DNA from: Lineus longissimus
Taxonomy: Eukaryota; Nemertea; Pilidiophora; Heteronemertea; Lineidae
Direction of reading: 5' to 3'
Length of the DNA stretch: 64,000 nucleotides
Assembly: GCF_910592395.1 (NCBI RefSeq)
Contig: NC_088323.1
Coordinates: forward strand, 2,294,001-2,358,000
Below the pieces are notes generated by a model that made no database searches, was not told the origin of the DNA, and saw only the letters and a program-made list of their open reading frames with translations. The translations under genes were made by a program, and so were the position numbers. Shown here piece by piece: positions 25,540 to 37,861 of this stretch (positions within the stretch are counted from its first letter, which is position 1; the number at the start of each line of letters is the position of its first letter).

Positions 25540-25860
25540 AGGGGGAGTTGGTGAGAGTTCTTACATGTAACTTCACAAAAAGGCCTGTTGTATGAAAAGC
25601 TAATGGTTTCTTCTTGGAGCTAGGTAACCTGGTTGGCTTCTGCAGGGCCGGGGTCGAGGCAACAGGGAAGTTGTTGAGAGCTCTCAACTACACCAAAACC
25701 TGTTTTATGAAAAGCTAATTGGTTTCCTCTGGGGTGAAAATGGTCTGGTTGGCCTCTTCCTGGGTTGGGTTGAGACAAGGGGAAGTCATTGAGAGCGTTC
25801 AACCTCTTAAACTTCTGCCAAGGCCTATTTTATGAAAAGGTCATTGGTTTCTTGTGGCTC
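25490..25860. repeat. Degenerate ~120-bp tandem repeat, three units
   Basis: Three consecutive units share GTCTGGTTGGC or GGTTGGCTTCT, a TTGAGACAA or TCGAGGCAA block, GAGAG, and a CCT(A/G)TTxTATGAAAAG block followed by ATGGTTTC or TTGGTTTC. The leftmost unit runs into the 5' end of the minus-strand frame ending at 25018, and probably supplies that frame's apparent N-terminus. Confidence 0.65.
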
Positions 25861-27593
25861 TAGATGAAACTCAAATGGCACTATGACCTCCATTGTGTGT
25901 GGTATCAGGACCAAGGCTTCAAAGGAATATGTCCAGAAGTGGTCAGAGAAGGGTCTCTTCCAGCTGAGGGAAATGGGAATAAATGTCTGAAAAGCTATTG
26001 CGGGTGGTTTCCTGAAAAATTGGGCAGTATGGCGTTCTCCATCAAAAGTTACGACTGTGGTCAAAACCTTCGAAAAGGTTTGTAACTTCTTCCAAAATAA
26101 TCCACATCAAAACCTTCATTTGCAAAACGTACCAACATTTTATATTTTAACACTTACAGTTACTTCTAGAGAAAAACATTACATGAACAGATCTTGTTAT
26201 GAATGCTACAGAATGTGGATTTATATTTGAACAGTACAGCTTGACAAAAATTACAATGAAGTTCTGCGTGTCTGAAATGCATGAGTATTGAGCATGACAT
26301 GGAATGCTTTAAACAATTGCTAACAATGTACTATAATAAAGCTAGCTTTTATAGTGCTTTTCCCAGACCCTGGCGGGTATCGGACTACATCAAGTTTCCA
26401 TATTACACAAGTACATACCTACTGGGCTTAGAAGGGGCTGCCTATACTACACTTCACTTGAGCCTGACCTCGGGACAAACCGCAATGAGTGTAGGATGTT
26501 CCATGAAGAATGTTTGCAGACATGAAATTGAATTGAATTGAACTGTAATTTGCAATTGAGGACCAAGCTTTCGTTAACAGACTAGTCAGGTACCAGTTAG
26601 AACTAACTGTATTGCAATTTTAATCACATAATTGCTGCTTGGCAAGCTGATGCAATACAGGGGAAATAACTGCGTAGAACATAGTAAATCATTGTAAAAA
26701 TCCTGTTTTCTTTAGGCTTTAAGCTTATAACAAAATACATGTAGTCATGATATCTTGCGATTTTATGATTGCACTGCCATGGATACCTCAAAAAATTGAA
26801 CCAATGATTTCATCGGAGGACACTTATACCTTTGTAGGGGTATTTACTTCTGTACATTTAGTTAACCGTTATTCATTATTATTATTATATTTTTGTAAAG
26901 TGATTACATATTCAATTAGAGAGTAATGGACCATGAAGGAATGACAAAGAAGCAAAATATGTTGCGATGATATGAAAAATGGCAAGAATAGTAAAGAGTA
27001 GTCTTTATTTATTCTTGATTGGGCAAATGAGGTTTACCAGGCCTAAACCAATTAGACAGCAGCCTATACAGCGTTCCGATGCAGGAAGACAATCTCACTA
27101 ATATGTCAAAACAACAAATGATAATTTACACAATATTTAGGCCGTAGAATAACTTGGTAACGCCACCAAGCGCTTAAGTTACCAGGTTTTTGCTGAACAC
27201 TAGAGCCTTTTAACCCTTCAGATCCTGGAACATTTTTTATGTGTTTCCCATATTTCCCGCGAGCATTCTAGCACTGATTACCTGCGGGCGGTTAGTGGCC
27301 AGTTTGGGATATGTAGAGCAGGATATATAATTAGTGGCCGTATATTGGTCGGTTGGGATCTAAAGGGTTAATCGGCAGTGGGCACACTGACTGAACAAGT
27401 TAGAAAAACACCTGCTGAAATCTTGGCCGCGTTAAGCACACACTGAGATTTTCTCTCCCAACTCTATCACAGCATCCAAAGTAAAAAAACAATATAATAA
27501 TCACAATTCCAGCTTTCAAAGAACTTTGTACGAACCTCAGTTCTATTTGAAGGCGCTTTCTTTTCACAGGCATAGAGTAGCCTGAAATGAGTA

Positions 27594-27774
27594 TACAGTG
27601 GAACCTCTCTATTAAGGACACCCTCAGACTGAAAAGTGCTGTCCTTAGTAGGGAGGTGTCCTGATTAGAGAGGTGAAATTGAATGGAAACAACCAATTTG
27701 GGACTGAAACTAGTGTCCTTAATAGAGAGGTTGTCCTCAATAGAGAGGTGTCTGCTAGGAGAGGTTCCACTGTA
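27594..27774. mobile_element. GGAACCTCTC MITE, best copy
   Basis: A 181-bp element with the end TACAGTGGAACCTCTC and its reverse complement at the other end. Internally it has repeated (T)CCTTAATAGAGAGG and AAGGACACC motifs. Relatives occur at about 42885-43003, 43531-43572, 45349-45430, 53820-53983 and 57545-57640, so it is a dispersed family. It has no coding capacity. Confidence 0.8.
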
Positions 27775-27988
27775 TTTCTTTAAAGTGAGTTTTTAGGCAG
27801 GAGGCAACGTGTTTCATGCGTAGTCATTCTCAAATCTTTTGTTGATGATTAAACGTTAGATAACAATAGAAATTTAAAAAAAAGAAGTTTGGATTGTCAT
27901 GTCGCATGCCAGGACTAGAGCCCAAGACCTTTAGCAGGTCATTGTTTGGCACCTCTCTGTCATCTTGTTTTAGATACAATCTCACTAT

Positions 27989-28128
27989 AGATCCATGCAC
28001 TTGATTGGGAACAACGTTTACATGACGTGGTGTTGGCCGTCGTCACGTCACCATGCATTTTACATCAGTGTAACGTGACGTGACGCGACGTCTTCGTAAA
28101 CGTTGGTCCCAATCAAGTGCATGGATCT
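27989..28128. mobile_element. 140-bp near-complete palindromic MITE
   Basis: The outer 33 bp (AGATCCATGCACTTGATTGG onward) recur inverted at the right end with one mismatch. The arms continue imperfectly through GACGT/ACGTC-rich DNA to a short loop, so the whole element could fold into one hairpin. It lies about 190 bp beyond the ABCB6 stop, probably in its 3' UTR. Confidence 0.75.
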
Positions 28129-28316
28129 ACAGTTTCAGCTCAGATCAATAGATCAATAACACTGTCTTTACCATTGCCATATTCTCCTTTTCTCAGTGGC
28201 TGTCACGACATACTTATGATGCTTAAACTTGATAGATCGATATGACTAGAGTCCAAGTACGTGCCGAGATCTTTGTTAGTCAAAAGTCTGTGATCTCGGA
28301 CATCAACAGTTCCTCC

Positions 28317-31300
28317 TTAGATCGATTCATCGATACCACTTTCCATCCCGTTCCCGTCGTCTGCTTTCGTTTGTTGTTGTTGCCACATGTCGGCGTACAT
28401 TCCCTCTGTTTCAAGGAGATTCTCATGGCTGAAGAAAACAACAAAAATGTTCAATTCTTATGCTCTGAAGATGGCGACACTTTTTAACAATATTATGATC
28501 AATGTCACCACAGAACAACTGCTGCTAGCCACTGCTTATGCAAGTATCAATTCGTTTCTTGTACCCCCCCCCCCCCTCCTCAAGGGTAGTTAAGCTATCA
28601 CCACTAATCTTTGGCGATGCTTGAGTAGTATTTATTTTTCCTTTAGTGAAAATTTGGCGAAGCTGGAAAGAATAAGGATGCTAATGTGTCGATGTCTTGT
28701 CGAACATACAGCCTTACCCAGTAAAATTAGTTCGGTTACTTTATATGATGGTGACAACTGATATATTGTTGATGGTGATGTCTTGACGAAAGAAAAAGTA
28801 GCATTGGTGAAAAAAGGGTGATGCTTGAGCCTTAAGATGTCGTTATAGGGTGATAAGGTGTCGTAACCTTGAGGAGGGGGGGTACAAGACACGAATTGAT
28901 ACTTGCATTAGCACTGGGTGGTGCAGGCCGAAAATGGCTTTGTTCCGAAAGGGTTTACCGGGTGATAGACTACTTACGTTCCGCGCTCCACAATGACGCC
29001 ATCTTTCAACACAAGAATCAGATCAGCATGAATGATTGTAGAAAGGCGATGGGCCACAATCAGTGTTGTTCGGTTCTCACAGATCGTTGATAATGAAGCC
29101 TGGATGTTACGTTCTGTCTGCGTGTCGAGGGCAGATGTCGCCTGGAACAGAATACAATAAGTGCTATAGAAGTCATCATGTAAGAAGCAAACAACAACTC
29201 CTTGCTTTAGCGCTCAGATGCCTGGAAAAAGCATATTTGGCCCCCCTTTTCCAATTCAGACTCCTCTTCATGGCCTTTGGGTGGTTGACAGTAGAGGCTG
29301 AAAGAAGTGATTTAGTGGGAAACATGGCCACTGATACATGTATCTATAACTATCAAATTCAACTCCACCAAATGTTCCAGAGGACCACAGAGGTTGTCAC
29401 TTTTCAACTCACCTCATCCAGGAGGACCACGGCAGGAGATTTTAAGATTGTTCTGGCAATCGCAACCCTTTGCTTTTCTCCACCACTGAGCTTCAGGCCT
29501 CGCTCTCCAACTACCGTGTCATATTCTGTAAGGAAAATAACAAAGGAAAACTAGAACCTCTTCATTGGAGAATGAAAAGACAATACAGCAGGGCTCTCTT
29601 AGCAGACACCTCTGTTAGAAGAGCAAGGTTAAATGAAAAACCTGGATGCATTGTTCTCAATAAAACACGTTGTTGGCCTCAATAAATTTTATGCCCTGAA
29701 ACTAAACGGGTGACTTACTGTCGGGAAATGTATTAATTTTGGAATGGATATCTGCAGCTATGGAGGCCTTGAACACTTCATCATCATCTGCCGTCACGCG
29801 ACCATACCGAATATTATACCTGGAATAGATGAATGAATAGAAGCATGTTACTATTTTGAAGACTGATGTACAGTGACTTCTTGCTTTACTTTAATTATTG
29901 CTAACTTTAACTGGTTTGCCGGTTTTGATGCTGTACATGTATTAACTTATCACATTTCAATTTTAATTTCATTGACGAGTTTAACGTTTAACCAACCACT
30001 CACTTGATATTATCATTGAATAACACTGTATCCTGTGGCACTACTCCTATATTCTGTCTCAGGGAACTCTGGGTAACACGCGAGATGTCCTGGCCGTCGA
30101 AGCGTATCATTCCTCCAGTGATGTCATAGAAGCGGAATAATAGACGAATAATGGTACTTTTCCCACTCCCCGACGGACCGACTAACGCAAAGGTTTTCCC
30201 GGGTGGAATCGTAAAGCTTATGTTCTTTAAGATTAGTTTCCTGGAAACATTCAAGAAAAATACGTTTTTTGAACAAATAGTTTCTTGCAAATCATTGCAT
30301 CACAGCATTGCACTCTTTTCCTTAATGTGTATGGCACTGTTTTGTTTACGAAATGCACTGCCACTAGACCTTTAAAAACAAATATCAGGGCCTGTCATCT
30401 TGGAGGCCAGTAGTTTCATCCTGGTCAGACCACACTCACCCAACCGAGCGAAGAGGAACCTTTTCGTGTCCAGCAAGGTTCTTCTGAAGTCTCCAGTTTC
30501 CTCCTAAATTACCTGATGGAAGTCCTAGATGACCACCTCTCAACTTGGCATTTTTTGTACGAGATATGATGTCACACAAATTAGAATCATGCGGTATAAA
30601 TCTGGTTTTAAAAGGTAAACAAATATCTTACTCTGGTTGGTAGTGGAAGCATACGTCATCGAATTCCAACTGGCCAGTGTGAACAAGGAGATCCTTGGCG
30701 CCTGGGACGTCCTTGACCTCGTGCTTCTCCTTCAGAAGGTCGAACATGTTTTCCATATCAATGAACGACTGTTGCAACATTCTGAAAAGTAACGTAACAG
30801 AATTAATGTAAAACCTGCAACATTCTGAAAAGTAACGTAACAGAATTAATGTAAAACCTGCAACATTCTGAAAAGTAACGTAACAGAATTAATGTAAAAC
30901 CTGAATCATATAACTGCTTGTCTTGTGACTTATTTCAGAGTAATTCTACTTCTTCTTTTTCACTTAGAATGTCATTTGTATCACTGAATGTTTGCTAATG
31001 ATGTGATGTAGTTCATTCAGAAAAGAGCCTTTTAGAATTGCTTACCTATAGTACGTCCCGAAAAAATTGAGAGGACCATACAGCTGTATGATATAGGAAG
31101 CAAAGAGGACAAAGTCGCCAACATTTAGTCCCGAGATGTCGTCAACAACGTACCAGGCACACAGCAGAGTGCCAGTCAGGAAGCCACCGGTGATGATGAA
31201 GTTTTGGACCGTGTTCAGAATGTTCAGGGTTGCTGTGGAGACCCACTCAGCTTTCTGAAATTAGAAGGAAAAAACTCGTGAAATGTTCATTATGTACAGG

Positions 31301-34300
31301 GCGTCTCAATAACTTGATAATCTGCAGCGAAGAGAATTATTCAATTTGTATTCTAACAAAGTAGTTGCTGGGCATGCATGGCCTGCTGGCATTTGTGATA
31401 TTCTGCAACCAACGCCATCTATGACTGCGCAAAACAACACATTTGACGGAAAATGTGTAATGATCTGATTATTGGGGTCAAATTTCACCTGATAGTTATT
31501 GATAGCTTCCTCATATCTGTCAACCTCGAACACCTCAGCACCGTAATATTTCACTGTTTCAAAGTTGAGCAACGAGTCTACTCCTTTGGCGTTTCTAATA
31601 TTGTCAAGCTTGTTCATTTCACGGCGGAACTTCGTTCTCCATTCTGTCACTCCGATTGTGGCAACTGGAAAAATTGCAAAATAAAGAGAGTCACGGAAGG
31701 TTCGGGAAACAGAGGTTTTATCTGTTGTTGTACATGTGACCCACCACGGCAAAATGAGTCGCATGTCGCACAGAAGATGAGCCTAAAATGACACCAGGAC
31801 ATAATAGAAGAAATTGATATACTCAGATTTCACAAAAGGCAGACAATAGTGAAATGAACAACCAGTCCGTCCCAACATGTCCAGCTCGGAGCAACATGCG
31901 ACTCATTTTGCCATGGCGGTTCACATATAAACAATTCTAATAAAAAAAGCTACTGAGTTGCACTTTGCGTATTTGCGCATGTGCGACCAACAGCGCCTAG
32001 TTTATGGTACCTTAACGATAACCACAGCGTACTTTAAAAGTTAGTCTCAATGATTAAACAACTTACTGAGATAGAGCAGCATAGCTATGAAGACAATCAA
32101 TCCAAACCAGGCGTTGAAAGCCGTTATGAAGTAAACAATGGCGATTAAGATGTCAGCAACAGTGGGGACCAGGTTGAACACTACAGTGCTGAAGATAAAA
32201 TTTGAAGAAAGTTAAGATTCAACCTCATTATCATTGTAAAATGCTGATTAAAATCAACAATTCAACAGTCTTGCTTTTTTTGTTTGAACTGACCATGAAT
32301 CACGGCTCAATGAATCAGGAGGCATCTTGTAGCAGGGTTATTCATGTGTTTGCTGTGGTTGGCACGAATGAAAGCATTGGCTCTCCAACCCCTGAAGGCA
32401 AGGGTCATCTCCAAATTGCTTAATGACATTTCAACTGGACAACCTTTTTCAAACAACAGGTAAGAGACGCACACCTTAACCAACACGCCACTACACACCC
32501 TTACCTCAGCACAGAATTTATACTGTTTGTCCCACGATCCATGATCCTCAAGACTTCGCCTGTCTTTCGATTCAGATGCCACTTGAGTGAGAGTCCGTGG
32601 AGATGTGCGTACAGCTGGACACTAACTTCCTTGGTCGTGTACTGCTGAACCCGAATCCAGAAGAATGTACGCAAGTTATTCAACAATCCCATTGAACCTG
32701 CAAATATTCAACATTGCAAAAGCTGACAAAAAACAAGAATTGACAAAGACTAGTCATAATGTACTCTTGCTAAACATACACAATTTTCAAATATTTTGCT
32801 GCAAGTTTCTTGTTCAAACTGTGTTTAGCCAAGGAACACACCATGGGGGTTTCCTTACACGGAATTGTATCACTATTAGTTTTCACAACAAGAAACTTCA
32901 TAAAAGAATATTGCTTTGAAATTTTGTCACATCAATGCAATTCCTAGAGACAATCACATACATGTAGCAGCCGCCCTAGATTAGCTGATGGCCATCAGCG
33001 TCACAGAGCAGCAGTCCTAATTTAGCTGGTACCCTATTGAAATACTAACCAAAGCCTCCTCCCTGGAGAAATTTCAAAGTGACGTAGACAAGGATGAGAT
33101 CCCATCTGAAGTATAGTCTGAATGGGGCATCGGTAGGTGCAGGAATATCTTCAACAGTCAGAGATGTGTTCTGTTTGTTATCAGTAGGAAAGGTCAAGCT
33201 GTTTACTGTAAGAGATCAAACAAATAATAGGTCAGTTAGCTTTGAAATGAAATCTTCCATCTGTCGTATCTATTTCCATCTGTTTCTATTATTTGCAATG
33301 GTATAGCTCTCACTCCACAGCATTCAAATCCCATGATGAGTACGTTGTTGTGGACAACAGAGTTGTCTTACTCTTTTGAGAGATCCAAGTCCAGCCTGTC
33401 TGAGATCCACAGGTATTGTCCCCAGTAGGTTTGTGCATCACCATCCTTGTCTCTGTTGTACGGAGGGAGGCAGTCATGGCGATGGTTAGCTTTATCAATT
33501 CATCAAAAGCTCCCCAAACCTACCAATTTCCTTGTAGTAAATCGGCACCAATAGATTGACACCTCGTCCTGCCCCGAGCACCAGGAAACAGAAGATGACA
33601 CGCAGCTGTAATAGGAAGTTCTTCTTTGGCCAGATGAATGGCCACATCAGGACACACTTTTTCCAAATACCGGCCCAGGCTGAGTGACCAGTGTCTACTT
33701 CAGGTTCAGGTTCATTATTGAGTAGAGCCTTAAAAATGGAAAAGAACTTGCAACACATGAATCATATGTATATGTATGCTTGTGCAATGACAATGGTACT
33801 GCAAACCCCTATGACCACTGAACACATTACATTGTTGCCGTTATATCCTTTGCCCTAAACAGGGAATGTCTTGATGTTGTAATGCAGTCCAAAATTTGGC
33901 CAACAATCATGGTTTGGCCAGATGTAAGTCTGTTTAAGTAATGAATTTGGAGCGGATTAATCAATGGCAGCTAGATGCACCTGCTATGATCCTGGAGTTC
34001 TTTCCTGGCACTAGCAGTTTCAGGACACTCTCATTGATTGATTAGTTCACTTACCTCTGCCTGGTCTTCATTGGCGTTGATCAGCATATGATAGTTCTTG
34101 CCCGGGACACCAGGAGCTTTGAAGCCAACCACGAACAGGAAGAAACACAGTACAAATCTGACTAGCCACATCCCAAATTCTATCTGATCTGAAATGCTGA
34201 AAGGGAAGATTATATTTGTGACTGTTACTTCAGAATCTAGACACTGAAAGAGATAAAGTTTGAGTATCGTCATTAAAACAAACTGACCCTGAAATCGGGT

Positions 34301-35486
34301 CGCTGCTGAACAAGTCTGTAGTGTGGCATTTTTTAAAACTACTATCCATTTCTATGTCTTTTCTAGGGTAGCAGAAAGATGTTGATGCGGAACTAGTCAC
34401 ACCCTACATCGTAGCTTTAATTGGAAAACACTCCTTCAAAACTATGTGACCTCAGAAACCAGCGGCAGGCCAATGCGGCTGTCTGACCACAGCCATAGCT
34501 ACCAGCAGTATTGCGAATTATACATGTATGGTCCTGCTCCCCAATTTCGAGTCATCCCCAATTTCGCGAAATCCCGCTTTTTCCCGTTTTCTCGCGCGTC
34601 ACTTCGTTTCCATTATAGGGAGTTATAGATTAATTCACTCTCGATACCCATCCCATTATAACGGCACAACATGCCCGTTTACCTGACTGATATCTTGGCA
34701 CTCTTAATTGATGAATTGAAGCCTTCTGGGCCACCGTAGACGCGCATGCGCATTACCCGCGAAAATGGGGGAGCCGCTTCGGATTTGTTTTGGTCTGCAT
34801 CGATCTTTCAGTGAGCGATTTCAAGATTAATTCACGCTTAAAACATCCACGCAGCACCCAAGATATTTTGTTATTGATCTCAACTTTCGTAATAAGTAAG
34901 CTTTTGCGTGTGTGCAATCGTTGGAAGCTAGTAAATCGACACTTAGTGATAAGACCCGCGAAAACTGGTTCCGTCATCATACCTACCCATCTAAGCTCCA
35001 CCACCAATGTGGACTCTTCCAAGAGATGAAAGCAAGACTCTCATGTGCCAAAGACAATGACCAGAATACCAACAAGACTAGCCCATGTCCTCGTGTGGGG
35101 ATGGAAGGTAGCACCTCGTTCCTCTCCAAAACTATGATCCGAATCGAGAAAAGCCATGCCACAGTTAGGAAACAGGTACTCATAATCATGTAGGGATAAA
35201 CTTCTTTATCGTCTACAAAGAACTTTCGTAGGACTGTGTACGTAATATGAGCCAGGGTCACCAAGACTGTCGTAAATATCTGTAACTTGTACAGACATGA
35301 TTGCCGTATCAAATGTCTTTCTGTAGGATTGGAATACTTTCTGTAGAAGAGCAGCTGGATTGTACCAAATATCACAATCAGCCCGAATAAGATGGAGGAG
35401 GAGACAGTATCGATGAAGCATCGAGAGAAGCCGTGGTCGACCCATGGAGTGAGGCCAGTGTGGTTTCCACAGAATGATATATTCAT
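28317..35486 (-). CDS. ABCB6: ABCB6-type ABC half-transporter (14 coding exons, complete)
   Basis: An ATP-driven half-transporter of the ABCB6/HMT1 group, which exports porphyrins or handles heavy metals in organelle and plasma membranes. Exons: 34987-35486, 34055-34196, 33524-33728, 33050-33205, 32505-32697, 32067-32188, 31489-31664, 31046-31254, 30632-30781, 30004-30240, 29719-29819, 29413-29525, 28978-29141, 28317-28428. They total 860 codons (859 aa); human ABCB6 is 842. The N-terminal multi-span region has the family marks [10 protein letters not shown] and [10 protein letters not shown]. The core has [24 protein letters not shown] and [11 protein letters not shown]. The nucleotide-binding domain has Walker [10 protein letters not shown] (about 639-647), Q-loop VVPQD, signature LSGGE (743-747), Walker B VVLLDE (763-768) and H-loop AHRLST (from about 798). 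All are intact. The start is the Met in an exon entered by an acceptor at 35503, so a 5' UTR exon lies upstream. Exon 4 has a longer Pro/Asn-rich lumenal loop than the human protein. Confidence 0.95.
28531..28914. mobile_element. Inverted-repeat element in last ABCB6 intron
   Basis: The ~47-bp left arm (ATGCAAGTATCAATTCGT, then TTGTACC, a C run and CTCCTCAAGG) is repeated inverted at 28868-28914. It encloses ~290 bp with further inverted pieces. The element ends about 60 bp from the donor of ABCB6 exon 13. No reading frame is visible. Confidence 0.7.
30776..30903 (-). repeat. 43-bp tandem repeat duplicating the ABCB6 exon-9 splice acceptor
   Basis: The unit holds TTACTTTTCAG followed by AATGTTGCA, exactly the 3' splice site and first bases of the exon that starts at 30781. 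Upstream copies place the same junction at 30824 and 30867. In the copies the exon-like part continues CAGGTTTTA instead of CAACAGTCG, so a decoy exon would reach a stop within a few codons. Confidence 0.9.
31735..31925. mobile_element. GTGACCCG fold-back MITE, copy 2
   Basis: A 191-bp member of the family at 4037, here with ends TGTGACCCACCACGGCAAAAT and inverted ATTTTGCCATGGCGGTTCACA. It lies in the ABCB6 intron between exons 6 and 7, about 70 bp upstream of exon 7 in the transcript direction. Confidence 0.75.
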
Positions 35487-35549
35487 TTCGGGTTTTTTCT
35501 GTCTGAAATGGAGAAAATCAACTGAAATGAAGACGATGAACAGTTCCAT

Positions 35550-37133
35550 TACGCATGCCTTGACGTCCTGACCTACCCCGGTAGTTATGAATAATTAATC
35601 CAAAGATTTCAAAGATCTGTACTGTCTGCCATGTCTGCAAGGTCTAAAGTTTCTCTACTGCAAATATGCCTATCCAGGACATCATCTGGGCCTACTTCAT
35701 AATCGCAAAACGAGGACAATTTCGAAATGATTATCTTTCCTTTGCCATCTTTTTTTGGGCATGTCACCCCATGTATGTATGTGATTTTGAATGTCACTTG
35801 CAAAGTCAATCAAACTTCAAAGCATCAGATTGGTGCAGTTTAGACGTTTACTCATTACTGCATCTTGACTATCATCACACTATCGCCTGCTTTATAGAGC
35901 ACTTTACACATTACAGTAAAAAGAGCAGACAGTTTCAACATATATCTAGAAAAGTTACATCACTATGACCATGACAATGCACATTCTCCCGACAGTCAGG
36001 AAATTCAGAAAACAAACCAGTTTAGCATCAAATCGATTAAAACTATGGAAGATAGTCATGACATGAGGTCAAACAATATTTTTTTGATGTAAAATGTATG
36101 TTACTTTCATATGAATAGATACTTACATCAAAAACGGGCAGAATCTTGACAAAATTGACCACTTTTTAGCTTCAAACGTTAGAATTAAAAATCTTTGCCA
36201 CCATCTTTGTGGTTTACGTAAGGTATCCAGTCGTTTCGCTCCCTGACCTTTTCGCCCCCAGGGGTTTCGTAAATGGGTATGTGGGTATGTGGTATGTGGT
36301 TTTAGATACTGCCCTTGTACTCGGCGCCGCGGAATCCTATCTTCTATTGAGAGGACGGAACGCCGTCTAATAAAGGGTCGTTCCATAACTTTATGATGGG
36401 CCAATCAAATTGGCGACGTCCGGTCAAGGGTCACCGAGGAGAAGAGGATGACAAATATAATGATCTTGTTTTTTAATATCTTTATTGAACAATAATTATA
36501 AGAGTAGAATTTACAACGTTTTCCTTCGATTTTCTACAGCCGGGGATAGAATGTCCGGGAACCAAGCATTCTATCACTCACCTTAATCTGGAGCTATTCG
36601 CGGTCAAGGCATCTAGTACAGAACCATTTATAGCATAATCCGACAGAATACAATAGGCCCGGACTTTTTTCCAGGGGAAATTTTCTGCTTTTACACCAGA
36701 GTTTTTCCCCGACTCCCCTGAAGTATCGGCGATCTGTGACCTGATCATCCTGATAATGTTGATGTGATTGTGACAGCGAAAGTGGTGCAACAACACAACT
36801 GGTCCTGATTGTTCTTCACAGGAACCGCTTGTTGCCGACAAAGTCAAGACACTTACTAGGCGTTAGCTCAGGCAGTTAAGTCCAATCAACTTAACGCCAC
36901 GTTAAAAGACATCATCAACGGGCTAATGCAATTTGAACACCAGCACGGGAAAGACGTGTCAAATTGTGTCGTGGATTATGAACGGACACCATGATGAAAT
37001 GTACAAACAGCCACTGATTGTGAAACTTTCAATCTATTTAAATGTTTAGGACAAATTCAAATGTTCAACTTGAACTGGTATCTTCATCCGTCGATATTCA
37101 AAAATCACTTATAGGTTTTACAAAAAGATATTT
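35550..37133. other. Region upstream of ABCB6
   Basis: No supported coding exon. It should contain the untranslated first exon and promoter of ABCB6. From 36222 it carries sequence homologous to the TIR element at 10.6-12.4 kb: the GTTTCGCTCCC end at 36222-36272, and a segment at about 36543-36700 that matches 12096-12245. Confidence 0.5.
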
Positions 37134-37782
37134 CTAACAAAAAGCTATGAAGGCACTCCATTTGTGAACAGGCGGCGCTCCAGTTTGGTAGGATTCGTAT
37201 CCTAGTGTAGCAGAATGGAATGACCACTGGAAAACGTGGCCTTCCCTGGTTGGTGCCGTCGGGTTAAGGTATGGTTCCACTGAGACTTGGCCCAGAGTTA
37301 TTTCTGTCTCCGTGGACGTCTTTTCACGGAGGGAAGAGTTGTTCCATGACCCTGAAAATGAAATAAGATACTGTACATCGATATTATGGGGAGCGTCTCA
37401 GAAGCTTAATTGTTGTGCCCTAGAGACCAATCTCCAGCTCGTATGTGAATTTGTTCCCCTGTGCGTTTCTTGTGTTTCTTGCATGGCCCTCATTTCTGCA
37501 CAAATTGCAGTTATAACCCTGGGGTATCGATCCTAAGAGTCCGTCCTGAACTTCCAGCGCTATTGCCTCCGTAGCCTCCGCCCATACGAGGATTGTCGCG
37601 AAGCTGAGCGATGTCAATACATTTGAGGCTCAAGATGGAAGAGACGTTTCGTTAGACTGCTCTGGATATACGATCATATGCATCAGGTGGATCTGAGTCG
37701 TATTTGGTTACACAAGTTCTGCATCCTACCTGCTTAAACTGGGCACTGCCACCTCGTCATTCTGAAGACTGGCACTCATCAT
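37134..37782 (-). CDS. Candidate small spliced gene, unrecognised (~103 aa model)
   Basis: Three blocks fit together. Block one, 37730-37782, starts ATGATG and encodes an acidic stretch (NDEVAVPSLS) ending at GTAGGA. Block two, 37588-37628, continues in phase as LKCIDIAQLRDNP with a GTATGG donor. Block three, 37134-37351, has a good pyrimidine-rich acceptor and stays open for 72 codons (TEITLGQVSVEPYL, HVFQWSFHSATLGY). The total is 103 aa. If the GTATGG donor is not used, block two reads on through a Gly-rich segment (GGGYGGNSAGSSG) to a nearby stop, giving ~56 aa. No family is recognised. Frames and splice phases are consistent, but each exon is short and chance agreement is possible. It lies inside the TIR-bounded island. 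Confidence 0.35.
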
Positions 37783-37861
37783 TCTCGCTTTCACACCTCA
37801 TGGGCCAAGGGGTCAGTCACCTTTTCACTTGGACAATCGCAACGTGAATTAAGGCTATAGA

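Larger units (their letters stand above)
25861..28316. other. Spacer between coiled-coil gene and ABCB6
   Basis: The interval is AT-rich. It contains two MITEs (27594-27774 and 27989-28128). ABCB6 3' UTR sequence must occupy its right part; the reverse complement of AATAAA at about 27003 could be a distal polyadenylation signal. Overlapping 70-80-codon frames on both strands at 25825-26085 are noted but have no splice or family support. Confidence 0.5.

Noticed and set aside
37420-37617. 65-aa secreted-looking minus ORF (MTSLSFATILVW start)
   Set aside because: It overlaps the LKCIDIAQLRDNP block in another frame; that block fits splice phases on both sides, so the secreted-looking frame is probably a shadow, though neither is proven.
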